Shown here piece after piece: positions 21,734 through 28,936 of a DNA stretch of 64,000 nt. This DNA comes from Brachybacterium sillae (lineage in GTDB: Bacteria; Actinomycetota; Actinomycetes; Actinomycetales; Dermabacteraceae): assembly GCF_025028335.1 (NCBI RefSeq), contig NZ_JAFEUW010000001.1, positions 1,612,001-1,676,000 on the forward strand. The letters are read 5' to 3'. Below the pieces are notes generated by a model. The model did no database searches. It was not told where the DNA came from and saw only the letters and a program-made list of their open reading frames with translations. The position numbers and the translations under genes are program-made. The number at the start of each line of letters is the position of its first letter. Within the stretch, counting starts at the first letter, position 1.

Positions 21734-23581
21734 ATGACGCAGAAGCGTGGTCTCGGGCGTGGCCTGGGCGCTCTGATCCCCGGGGGCTCCACCCCGCGCG
21801 CGACCGGACCCCGGGAGACGGGTGCCGGGCCGTCGGAGGCCCGGACCGAGGGTGACGGCACCGGCGCGCGGAACCCGGCGGCCGCGCGCTCGACGACCGG
21901 CGCTCGCTCCGAGGAGGCGCGCGATGTGGTCGCCGGCGGCGGTGACACCCGCGCCGGAGCCGACGAGCCGCCTCTGCGCACCCGCACCCATCCGCGCACC
22001 ACACCCGAGCCGGGAGAGGTCGGAGCGACGGGACGCCCGGCCGACATGTTCTTCTCGGGTGAGCCGATCCGGTCGGTCGGCGAGGAGGGCACAGAGACCC
22101 GCCGGGGTGCCGGACGCAGCGCCTCCACCGACATCGCCGGGGACATGGCCCGGGCCGCTGCGGAGCGTCGCTCCCACAAGGGACGTTCCTCCCGTCGCAC
22201 CGCCGCGGGAACCGCTGGTGCGGCCGAGTCCAGCACGAGCACCGCGACGGGGGAGGACAGCACCGCAGAGTCCTCCGGCACGCGGCGGGGGACGTCCGGG
22301 AAGCGTACGACGGGGGCGTCGAAGACGTCCGCGGGCACGAAGGGATCCGGGAGGACCACGACCTCCGGGGCGACGTCGTTGACGACCAAGTCGTCGGGCA
22401 CGAAGTCGTCGGGGACGAAGACGTCGGGCACGAAGTCGTCGGGGACGAAGACGTCGGGGGTGACGTCCTCGAAGGCCGCGAAGGCTGCCACGAAGCGTGC
22501 CCCGGAAGAGGACGAGTCACCCGCGGTGGAGGTCGAGCCGGTGGAGCTGACCCCGGCTCGCCGACCCGAGGCAACGACCACCGCGGGGAATCCTGCGGAG
22601 GCCCCGACGGAAGTGCCTGCTGAGGAGCCCGCCGTTGCCGAATCGGTCGAGCCGGTAGAGGGCGCCGGACGCGAGACGGCGGTCGAGCCTGAGGCCGATG
22701 GAGCGTCCCCGGATGACTCCGAGGGCGATACGGCCGCGGACCCTGAGGCCCCGGAGAGCGACCTGGTGCCTGTTCCCGGGGCGGAGTTCGCGGAGATCCC
22801 GATCCAGGAGATCCGCGAGAACCCCCGCAACCCCCGCACCGTGTTCGACGAGGAGGAGCTCGAAGAGCTGGCCTTCTCGCTGCGCGAGGTCGGTGTGCTG
22901 CAGCCTGTCGTGGTGCGGCCCATCCCGGCCACCGACGCCGGGGAGTCCTTCGAACTGGTCATGGGAGAGCGCCGCTGGCGGGCAGCCCGTCGCGCCGGGC
23001 TCGCCAGCATCCCCGCGATCATCCGTGAGACCAGCGATGACGACCTGCTGCGCGACGCCCTGCTGGAGAACCTCCATCGTTCGCAGCTGAACGCCCTGGA
23101 GGAGGCTGCCGCCTATCAGCAGCTGCTGGAGGACTTCGGCATCACGCAGGAGGAACTGTCCTCGCGGATCGGACGCTCCCGGCCGCAGATCTCCAATACG
23201 CTGCGTCTGCTGCGCCTCCCCCCGCTGGTGCAGCGGCGCGTCTCCTCCGGAGCGTTGACTGCTGGGCATGCCCGCGCGCTGCTGGCCCTGGATGACCCGT
23301 CCCTCATGGAGGAACTGGCGCAGCGGATCGTGGCCGAGGGCCTGTCCGTGCGTGAGGTGGAGCGACTCATCAACCGTGGCACGCAGCCGGCGGCCCGACG
23401 GACCCCTGCGCGCACGACCTACAACCCGCGCGTCGTGGACATCACCAGCCGCCTCTCGAACCGTCTGGAGGCACCGGTGCGGATCGATGTGGGCAAGCGC
23501 AAGGGCAAGATCACCTTGGAGTTCACCAATCTCGAGGACCTCGAGCGACTGGTGGACCGACTCGGCCTGGCCGAGGACTGA
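21734..23581 (+). CDS. parB: Chromosome partitioning protein ParB with an unusually long disordered linker
   Basis: The CTPase clamp that loads at parS and spreads. It is 615 residues; chromosomal ParB proteins are usually 290-380. Residues 6-16 (GLGRGLGALIP) are the ParA-interacting motif. A low-complexity Ser/Thr/Gly/Lys then Glu/Pro-rich linker runs from about 17 to 350. It includes five tandem TKSSG/TKTSG pentapeptides at 218-242 and a conserved-looking PADMFFSG at about 102. The core then has the N-terminal CTPase/spreading domain with GERRWRAARRAG, the helix-turn-helix parS-binding domain (ITQEELSSRIGRSRPQISNTLRLL) and the C-terminal dimerisation domain. It is followed by a terminator and then the parS array. 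Confidence 0.96.
   Translation: MTQKRGLGRGLGALIPGGSTPRATGPRETGAGPSEARTEGDGTGARNPAAARSTTGARSEEARDVVAGGGDTRAGADEPPLRTRTHPRTTPEPGEVGATGRPADMFFSGEPIRSVGEEGTETRRGAGRSASTDIAGDMARAAAERRSHKGRSSRRTAAGTAGAAESSTSTATGEDSTAESSGTRRGTSGKRTTGASKTSAGTKGSGRTTTSGATSLTTKSSGTKSSGTKTSGTKSSGTKTSGVTSSKAAKAATKRAPEEDESPAVEVEPVELTPARRPEATTTAGNPAEAPTEVPAEEPAVAESVEPVEGAGRETAVEPEADGASPDDSEGDTAADPEAPESDLVPVPGAEFAEIPIQEIRENPRNPRTVFDEEELEELAFSLREVGVLQPVVVRPIPATDAGESFELVMGERRWRAARRAGLASIPAIIRETSDDDLLRDALLENLHRSQLNALEEAAAYQQLLEDFGITQEELSSRIGRSRPQISNTLRLLRLPPLVQRRVSSGALTAGHARALLALDDPSLMEELAQRIVAEGLSVREVERLINRGTQPAARRTPARTTYNPRVVDITSRLSNRLEAPVRIDVGKRKGKITLEFTNLEDLERLVDRLGLAED
22385..22459 (+). repeat. Five 15-bp tandem repeats inside parB
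   Basis: Five near-identical 15-base units (ACGAAGTCGTCGGGC and variants) encode TKSSG/TKTSG in the ParB linker. Such in-frame repeats can expand or contract and so vary linker length between strains. Confidence 0.85.
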
Positions 23582-23584
23582 CAT

Positions 23585-23608
23585 CCCCGCCCCTCCCCCG
23601 GGGCGGGG
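23585..23608 (+). terminator. Terminator hairpin after parB
   Basis: A perfect 9-bp GC stem CCCCGCCCC/GGGGCGGGG with a 6-base loop starts a few bases after the parB stop codon. Confidence 0.65.
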
Positions 23609-23665
23609 CAGTCTGGCCGCGCACCACTGCAGGGCGGGCCAGCCTCGATCACGCCCCGCCTATAG

Positions 23666-23679
23666 GTGATCTGGATCAC
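23666..23679. promoter_or_regulatory. CRP/GlxR-like palindrome
   Basis: GTGATCTGGATCAC fits the GTGA-N6-TCAC pattern of CRP/FNR-family cyclic-AMP regulators such as GlxR. A TATAGG just upstream could be a -10 element. No gene follows, so the target is unclear; it may control an unannotated RNA or be fortuitous. Confidence 0.3.
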
Positions 23680-23966
23680 ACCAGGTAGGCGGGGCGGCAT
23701 TGCCTCACCGCCCCAAGCAGTGCGCGTCCAAGCCGCCCCGGGTTGAAGAGGGTCGGCGTCCCCCTGCACCGAGGGTGCCGCAGAGAGTGGAACGTCGTCG
23801 GCAACCTGCCAACATGAGGGGGGGCTCGGCCACCGTTCCGGTCTCGTGAGCGATGGCGGATTACGAACCGGCCGTACGACGCGATTCGGTGCGTTCGCTG
23901 TCCTGTGCATCAGTGCGTGGTGCGGTCTCCCGAGTTGCGCGCGCGTGGTGGACCTGGCCGTGGAGT

Positions 23967-26088
23967 GTTTCCCGTGAAACCCCGTACGAGTCGGTTCCGT
24001 TGCGGACCCCGGACCGGTGACGAGTGTGGTCCGTGTGGGGCCGGGCTAGTCTGCGCGGGCCGTACGAACCCGATGGCCCTCCATGTGTGCGGTGTGGGCT
24101 CTGATTGCCCGCGCCACCGACGTATATTTCCAGGTGTTCCACGTGGAACGGTACGGGACGCAGCATGACGCCGAGGGGCGTCGAGGCGTACAGGGATGCG
24201 GGGGTACGGAGAGCGGAGCGTTTCACGGGAAACCTGGTGGTGCGCGCTCCGTGACGCGCCGCTTCGTGGAGAGCCCCGGTCGGATGTGGCAGAGACGTCG
24301 ACAGTGGGATGCCTCTGTGCGGGGTGCCGGAAGGGTGCCCAGAAGCACATCACCCTGTTTCTTGCGTCGGTGGGGTACCACGGTGGGCCCACCGTGGGGT
24401 GGTCGATAGGGCACCCGCAAGGCAGGATGCGAGACGCCACGGATACCGGGGCACAGGAAAACTGCCCACCGCGAGGAGTTTCACGGGAAACGACCCTTCT
24501 CGATGCGGTGCGGGACAGGGCGGCATCGGCGCGGCACAGCGCGGAGATATAAGTCTGAGTTGCTGACCGATCCTCGCCCTGCAGGACAACCTCATCCTCA
24601 CCCCGTGGGACGCCTTGTCTCTCACCCTGGGCGACCCCGATAGGCCTCGCCCAACTGCTCGCCACGACCCTCCCCCAATGAACACTGCAGCCCCAGGGCC
24701 GAGGCGGAGGTGGTGCGGGCCGACGTCGTCGACGTGCATGTGACGACAGCGCGGTTCGCCGCCGTTTCCCGTGAAACACTGGTCAATCACCCAAGCGCGC
24801 CCGTAGCTGAGGTGGGGCGAACTTGAGGATCCACGGCGTGACGTGGTGAACCGCTACGAGACGGCGAGAGCTGCGCTCGCCCCACAGGTGTTGTGGGGAG
24901 ATCGGGGGCGACTCCCCGAGGGGATGACCGGGTATCACTGCGACCCCGCGGGTCCAGTGAGCGACGTGCCGAGCGTTGGCCTTCGGTGGTGTTTCCCGTG
25001 AAACCCCCCGACGTGTCGTGCGGCGAGGTCGGGGGGTTGGGCCCGCAGCATCGGGACCGAAGGGTGTGCGATCGATGTTTCGCGTGAAACACACGCACAA
25101 GGAGCATGTGCACGGCTCCCGCCAATGTCGCGCGCGACTACGTGAATGAACGGTAGTGGCGGATCTGAAGAGGGTTTCCCGCGAAATATCCCCAGCGATG
25201 TCCCTCAGCTCACGCAGGTCTTCAACAGTGATGACCTCATGGCCCCAGGTCATCCCGTGAGCCGCCGCGGACTGACCAACATCCCGCCACGACCCGAGGT
25301 CGCCATGGACGCACGTGGGATTCACACGCCCGACTGTGTGGTCAAAGGGAGCGACACCGAGCAATGCGCGGGGCGGGGAGCGCGCTGTCGGCCTCTCGCT
25401 CTATCTGGCGATCGCGGATTCTGCGGTGGATAGATCGCCCCGGTGGGTCAGTGAGGACGGACGTTTCACGGGAAACGCCGCCGAGCAGGTGACAGGACGC
25501 GTCCTCCGCCGATCAGTGTCTGGGGGCCCCTGGGATCCGTCGTCACCCGGCGCTCGGGCGCCCGCGCTCACGACAGTGGGGCTGTGGTGCGATGTCGCGT
25601 GCGTCAGTCATTTTTCCCTCCTCACTCCCGGCCCGTGGTCACGCCCCGTCTGGTCCTGAGTCATCGTCGAAGCCACGATCGGCCATGGCCGGGGGAATCG
25701 CGAGCTGATCCGCCGCCCCGAGATGAGGGGCCGCGTCACGGGGTCTCCCGTGAAACGCACTGCAGGGAATCAGCTCCCTCGGGTCACCGCGACGTGGACG
25801 TTTCACGCGAAACCACCGGGCCAGAGCACGTTCGGCGTCGAGGATGAGTGGCAGCGATTGGGCACGCGGCTGAGTTGTCCGAGCCCGAGTCACGAGAGCC
25901 CCACACTCGCCCGTCGCGTCGGGCGCAGGCAGGAGAGGCTGCGCGGCTGCCGCGTGGCGCCTGCGCGACGCCTCGTCACCCGGCCCGCGGACCCTCGTGG
26001 GGCCCCCGCGTCCCCGAGGTCACAGTGTGCGAAAGTCTGTGGACAGCAGAGTCAGCTCTCCCCGCACGCCCCTCGTTTCACACGAAAC
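23967..26088. repeat. parS: parS array: twelve ParB-binding sites
   Basis: Twelve 14-bp sites resembling GTTTCACGTGAAAC occur in 2.1 kb. GTTTCCCGTGAAAC occurs at 23967-23980, 24764-24777 and 24991-25004. Its exact complement GTTTCACGGGAAAC occurs at 24220-24233, 24478-24491 and 25463-25476. GTTCCACGTGGAAC is at 24136-24149. GTTTCGCGTGAAAC is at 25077-25090. GTTTCACGCGAAAC is at 25800-25813. GTTTCACACGAAAC is at 26075-26088. Weaker sites are GTTTCCCGCGAAAT at 25174-25187 and GTCTCCCGTGAAAC at 25743-25756. None equals the perfect canonical palindrome, and one asymmetric form makes up half of the sites. They are the expected loading sites for the adjacent ParB. Confidence 0.9.
24136..24149. promoter_or_regulatory. 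parS: Only perfectly palindromic parS site
   Basis: GTTCCACGTGGAAC is fully self-complementary. It differs from the canonical site by one symmetric substitution in each arm, which distinguishes it from the eleven asymmetric or degenerate sites around it. Confidence 0.75.
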
Positions 26089-26257
26089 ACCGTGAGCACG
26101 CCGGGGGTGGTCATCCGGTGCGCGTCCGCGTTAATGCAGGTCAGACGAGGAATAGGTAGTTGGTGCCCCCCGGCGGCATAGCTACATCAGGCAGTTCACA
26201 CACTGTGGATAACTCTGGGGATAAGCTTGTGGAGAGACGTCCGTCTGCTGTGGACAA
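26038..26257. promoter_or_regulatory. Second DnaA-box cluster
   Basis: Perfect boxes are TGTGGATAA at 26204-26212 (complement of TTATCCACA) and TGTGGACAA at 26249-26257. Single-mismatch boxes are TGGGGATAA at 26216-26224 and TGTGGACAG at 26038-26046. All have the same orientation. The cluster lies between the parS array and the thioredoxin gene, about 11 kb from oriC. It could titrate DnaA, regulate initiation or be a vestigial origin element. Confidence 0.6.
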
Positions 26258-26439
26258 GTGGTGGATGACCGCCGCCTCGTGGGGGACAAAGTCCCCGTCG
26301 GTCGGGACGGCGCGCAACGGCACCACAGAACGCCTGGTCACGGGGGCTGCCCGTGCGCAGGACCGGTGAATGCGCCAGGAATCCACGGTGCCGCGCAGGC
26401 ACGGCGGCGTGGTCAAGCCCGGGCGAGTATGACTTGGGG

Positions 26440-26925
26440 TCACAGGCCCCGGAAGATCGCCCGCTCGACCACGTGTTTGGGATGGGCACCGCGAAGGCTC
26501 CGCGTGCGACACCACCACGAGGGGCCGTCCGTCGAGGGGGTGGCTCCTGCACTCGTGGCACCCACTGCACCACCTGGGGCACCTGCCAGTCTCCGGAGCG
26601 GTGCACCCGTGGGGTCGGTCGCCTTGGCCTCACAGAACCGGTCCCACAGCTGCGGGAGGTGATCGACGCTATCGCCGCCCGCCACGTCGTGCTCGCCCGC
26701 CGGGCCGTCGCCGCCTGCACGGAGTTCCAGCCGCAGCCACGTGGGGATCACCTCGACCCCCAGAGCGTCAGCAAGATCCTCAGGAGGATCGGAGATCACC
26801 ACGCCCTGCACCTCGGGGTGACGCCGGGCCAGCTCACGCATCACGGTGGCGGCGGGGCGGCACGGTACGCACCAGGGCGCCGTCACCAGCACGATCAGTG
26901 CCGGTGCGGCGCCCTGGGTCGTCAC
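26440..26925 (-). CDS. Thioredoxin-family protein
   Basis: A 161-residue protein with a thioredoxin fold. The active site is WCVPC at residues 18-22, a variant of the usual WCGPC. A cis-proline segment VIPTWL follows, and the C-terminal extension of about 60 residues is Gly/Ser/Arg-rich. It should accept electrons from the adjacent thioredoxin reductase. I chose the GTG at 26925, 13 bases after the trxB stop, because it gives the expected short beta-strand before the active site. An open frame upstream runs inside trxB and is not likely to be used. The Gly-to-Val change in the active site may shift redox potential or specificity. Confidence 0.75.
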   Translation of the reverse strand: MTTQGAAPALIVLVTAPWCVPCRPAATVMRELARRHPEVQGVVISDPPEDLADALGVEVIPTWLRLELRAGGDGPAGEHDVAGGDSVDHLPQLWDRFCEAKATDPTGAPLRRLAGAPGGAVGATSAGATPSTDGPSWWCRTRSLRGAHPKHVVERAIFRGL

Positions 26926-26938
26926 GTCGTGAGGCGTG

Positions 26939-28240
26939 TCAGCGCTCGTCGTGCTCGGAATCGGCGCCCTCCTGCACCCACGCCTCGGCAGAGGGGACGT
27001 CGGCCTCCTGCGTCGGCTGCGCCTCCTCCGCGCGCTGCGCGTCGTCGAGCGGCTGCGCCTGGTCCACCGGCTGGGCATTCTGCGCGAGGAACGTCTCCCC
27101 GCCCTCGGTCGAGGGCCGCTGCCCATCGAGCTCCGGGGCGCACGCCGCGAGATCGGAGCTACCGGGAGTGTCCTCGGCGGGAGTCACCGGCACCGGCTGC
27201 ACATCCCCCTCGGTCTCGGACTCCATCGCGGCCCGGTCGGCCAGCCACCGCTCGGCGTCGAGCGCCGCCTGGCACCCGGACCCGGCCGCGGTGATCGCCT
27301 GGCGATAGGTGTGGTCCACGACGTCGCCGGCGGCGAACACGCCGTCCACCGAGGTGTAGGTGGAGCGGCCACGGCACACGATGTAGCCCTGATCGTCGAG
27401 CTCCAGCTTCCCGCGGAACAGATCCGACCGCGGCACGTGCCCGATGGCCTCGAACACGGCGGAGGTCGGCAGGGTCCGCTCCTCGCCGGTGAGGGTGTCC
27501 CGCAGGGTCACGCTCTCCACGGCGTCATCCCCGTTGATGCTGACCACCTCGGAGTTCCAGGCGAAGCCGAGCTTCTCGTCGGTCTCGGCGCGGCGGGCCA
27601 TGATCTTCGAGGCCCGCAGCTCGTCGCGGCGGTGCACCAGCGTCACCTTCGTGGCGTAGCGGGTGAGGAAGGTGGCCTCCTCCACGGCGCTGTCACCGCC
27701 GCCGATCACGACGATGTCCTTGTCCTTGAAGAAGAAGCCGTCGCAGGTGGCGCACCAGCTCACACCCTTGCCGGACAGCCGCTTCTCACCCTCCACACCG
27801 AGCTCCCGGTACGCCGACCCGGTCGCGATGATGATCGCGCGGGCCCGGTGCACGGAGCCGTCATCGAGGGTGACGGTCTTGATCGGACCGTCGAGCTCCA
27901 CGTCCACCGCGTCCTCGAACAGGATCTCGGCGCCGAAACGCTCCGCCTGCTCCTGCATGGCCGCCATCAGCTCGGGGCCCTGCACACCCTCGGCGAACCC
28001 GGGGAAGTTCTCCACCTCGGTCGTGGTCATCAGCGCGCCACCGGCCGCCAGTGCACCGGCCACGACCAGTGGCTCCATCGCGGCCCGGGCCGTGTAGATC
28101 GCGGCCGTGTACCCGGCCGGTCCGGAACCGACGATGATCACCTCGCGCACAGGGCCCTCCGTCTCCTGCGGGGCCTGCGCCTCCGCGGCCGGCGCGGTGC
28201 CGCCGCCGAGCAGATTGAAGGTGGGGATCGCAGAGGTCAT
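26939..28240 (-). CDS. trxB: Thioredoxin-disulfide reductase with an acidic C-terminal tail
   Basis: The FAD- and NADPH-dependent reductase of thioredoxin, 433 residues; TrxB is usually 310-330. The FAD site is [19 protein letters not shown] (about 35-53). The redox-active pair is CATC in WCATCDG (about 162-168). The NADPH site is [10 protein letters not shown], and the second FAD motif is [10 protein letters not shown]. About 25 leader residues and about 95 tail residues are extra; the tail is rich in Glu, Gln, Ala and Pro and looks disordered. It sits directly upstream of the thioredoxin gene, as in the trxB-trxC pair near parB in mycobacteria. Confidence 0.94.
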   Translation of the reverse strand: MTSAIPTFNLLGGGTAPAAEAQAPQETEGPVREVIIVGSGPAGYTAAIYTARAAMEPLVVAGALAAGGALMTTTEVENFPGFAEGVQGPELMAAMQEQAERFGAEILFEDAVDVELDGPIKTVTLDDGSVHRARAIIIATGSAYRELGVEGEKRLSGKGVSWCATCDGFFFKDKDIVVIGGGDSAVEEATFLTRYATKVTLVHRRDELRASKIMARRAETDEKLGFAWNSEVVSINGDDAVESVTLRDTLTGEERTLPTSAVFEAIGHVPRSDLFRGKLELDDQGYIVCRGRSTYTSVDGVFAAGDVVDHTYRQAITAAGSGCQAALDAERWLADRAAMESETEGDVQPVPVTPAEDTPGSSDLAACAPELDGQRPSTEGGETFLAQNAQPVDQAQPLDDAQRAEEAQPTQEADVPSAEAWVQEGADSEHDER

Positions 28241-28393
28241 GGGTTCGTCCTTCGGGGGTGGGCCATCGGCTCGCGCGCTCGCGCGAGGTCACCGCACCAG
28301 GCTACGGCGTACGGCTGACGGACGAGACCCGGCGGGTCCCTTCTGCGCCACCCGTCACGCTGTGCCGACCCCGGTGCGACACCGACACCGACC

Positions 28394-28936
28394 TCAGGGG
28401 GAGGTGCCGAGCTTCGTGGACCCCGCCCACACCAGGGTCTCGGCGGCCGCCTCGGGGCCGCCCACCCCACAGTCCGGCGTCACCACTGTCACGTCCACCG
28501 TTCCGCCGTTCTCCCGCAGGGTCTCCCGGTCGGTCGGGCCGTGCACGATCACCCAGGCGGCGGAGCCCTTAGGCCCCCACTGCACCTGTTCCATCACCAG
28601 CACCCGCGCCGACACCGACTGCTGCTGCAGGCACTGGTCCAGGTCGAACACCGTCACGGCCTCGGTGGTGCCGGTGTCGACGATCCGCTGCACCTCGGTG
28701 CCGAGGTTCCGTTCGGTGATCACCGGGAGCCCGGTCATGGGCAGACTGGTTCCCGTGCCGACGGAATCATCCGAGCTGGTGGCACGGTTCAGGGCGAATG
28801 CGAGGACGAGCCCGACCAGGGCGGCGGCCGCGAAGATCGCCACGACGGCGCGCAGCGGCACACCCAGCAGTGACGGCTCGTTCCGGAGGGCCGCAGGGCG
28901 CCGCGACAGCGGTCGACGCTCGTCCTCGGAGGTCAT
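28394..28936 (-). CDS. Single-pass membrane protein of unknown function
   Basis: A 180-residue protein. A basic cytoplasmic N-terminus (about 28 residues) is followed by one membrane helix (about 29-52, VVAIFAAAALVGLVLAFAL), then an extracellular domain of about 125 residues with two cysteines. I do not recognise a family. It overlaps the upstream kinase-like gene by four bases (ATGA), so it is part of the DUF6049-murJ-kinase-like operon. A role at the cell envelope is inferred from topology and neighbours only. Confidence 0.7.
   Translation of the reverse strand: MTSEDERRPLSRRPAALRNEPSLLGVPLRAVVAIFAAAALVGLVLAFALNRATSSDDSVGTGTSLPMTGLPVITERNLGTEVQRIVDTGTTEAVTVFDLDQCLQQQSVSARVLVMEQVQWGPKGSAAWVIVHGPTDRETLRENGGTVDVTVVTPDCGVGGPEAAAETLVWAGSTKLGTSP

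Larger units (their letters stand above)
23582..26439. other. Gene-free 2.86-kb centromere-like region
   Basis: No open frame in this stretch has a recognisable domain, plausible ribosome site or conserved-looking composition. It holds the parB terminator, a CRP-like palindrome (23666-23679), twelve parS-like sites (23967-26088) and a DnaA-box cluster (26038-26257). Long non-coding stretches are rare in such a genome, so the region probably exists for ParB and DnaA binding. Confidence 0.75.

Noticed and set aside
23861..26200. Several open frames of 80-290 codons in the parS region, on both strands
   Set aside because: They contain translated parS sites, change composition irregularly, lack ribosome sites and overlap each other; the region is better read as non-coding.
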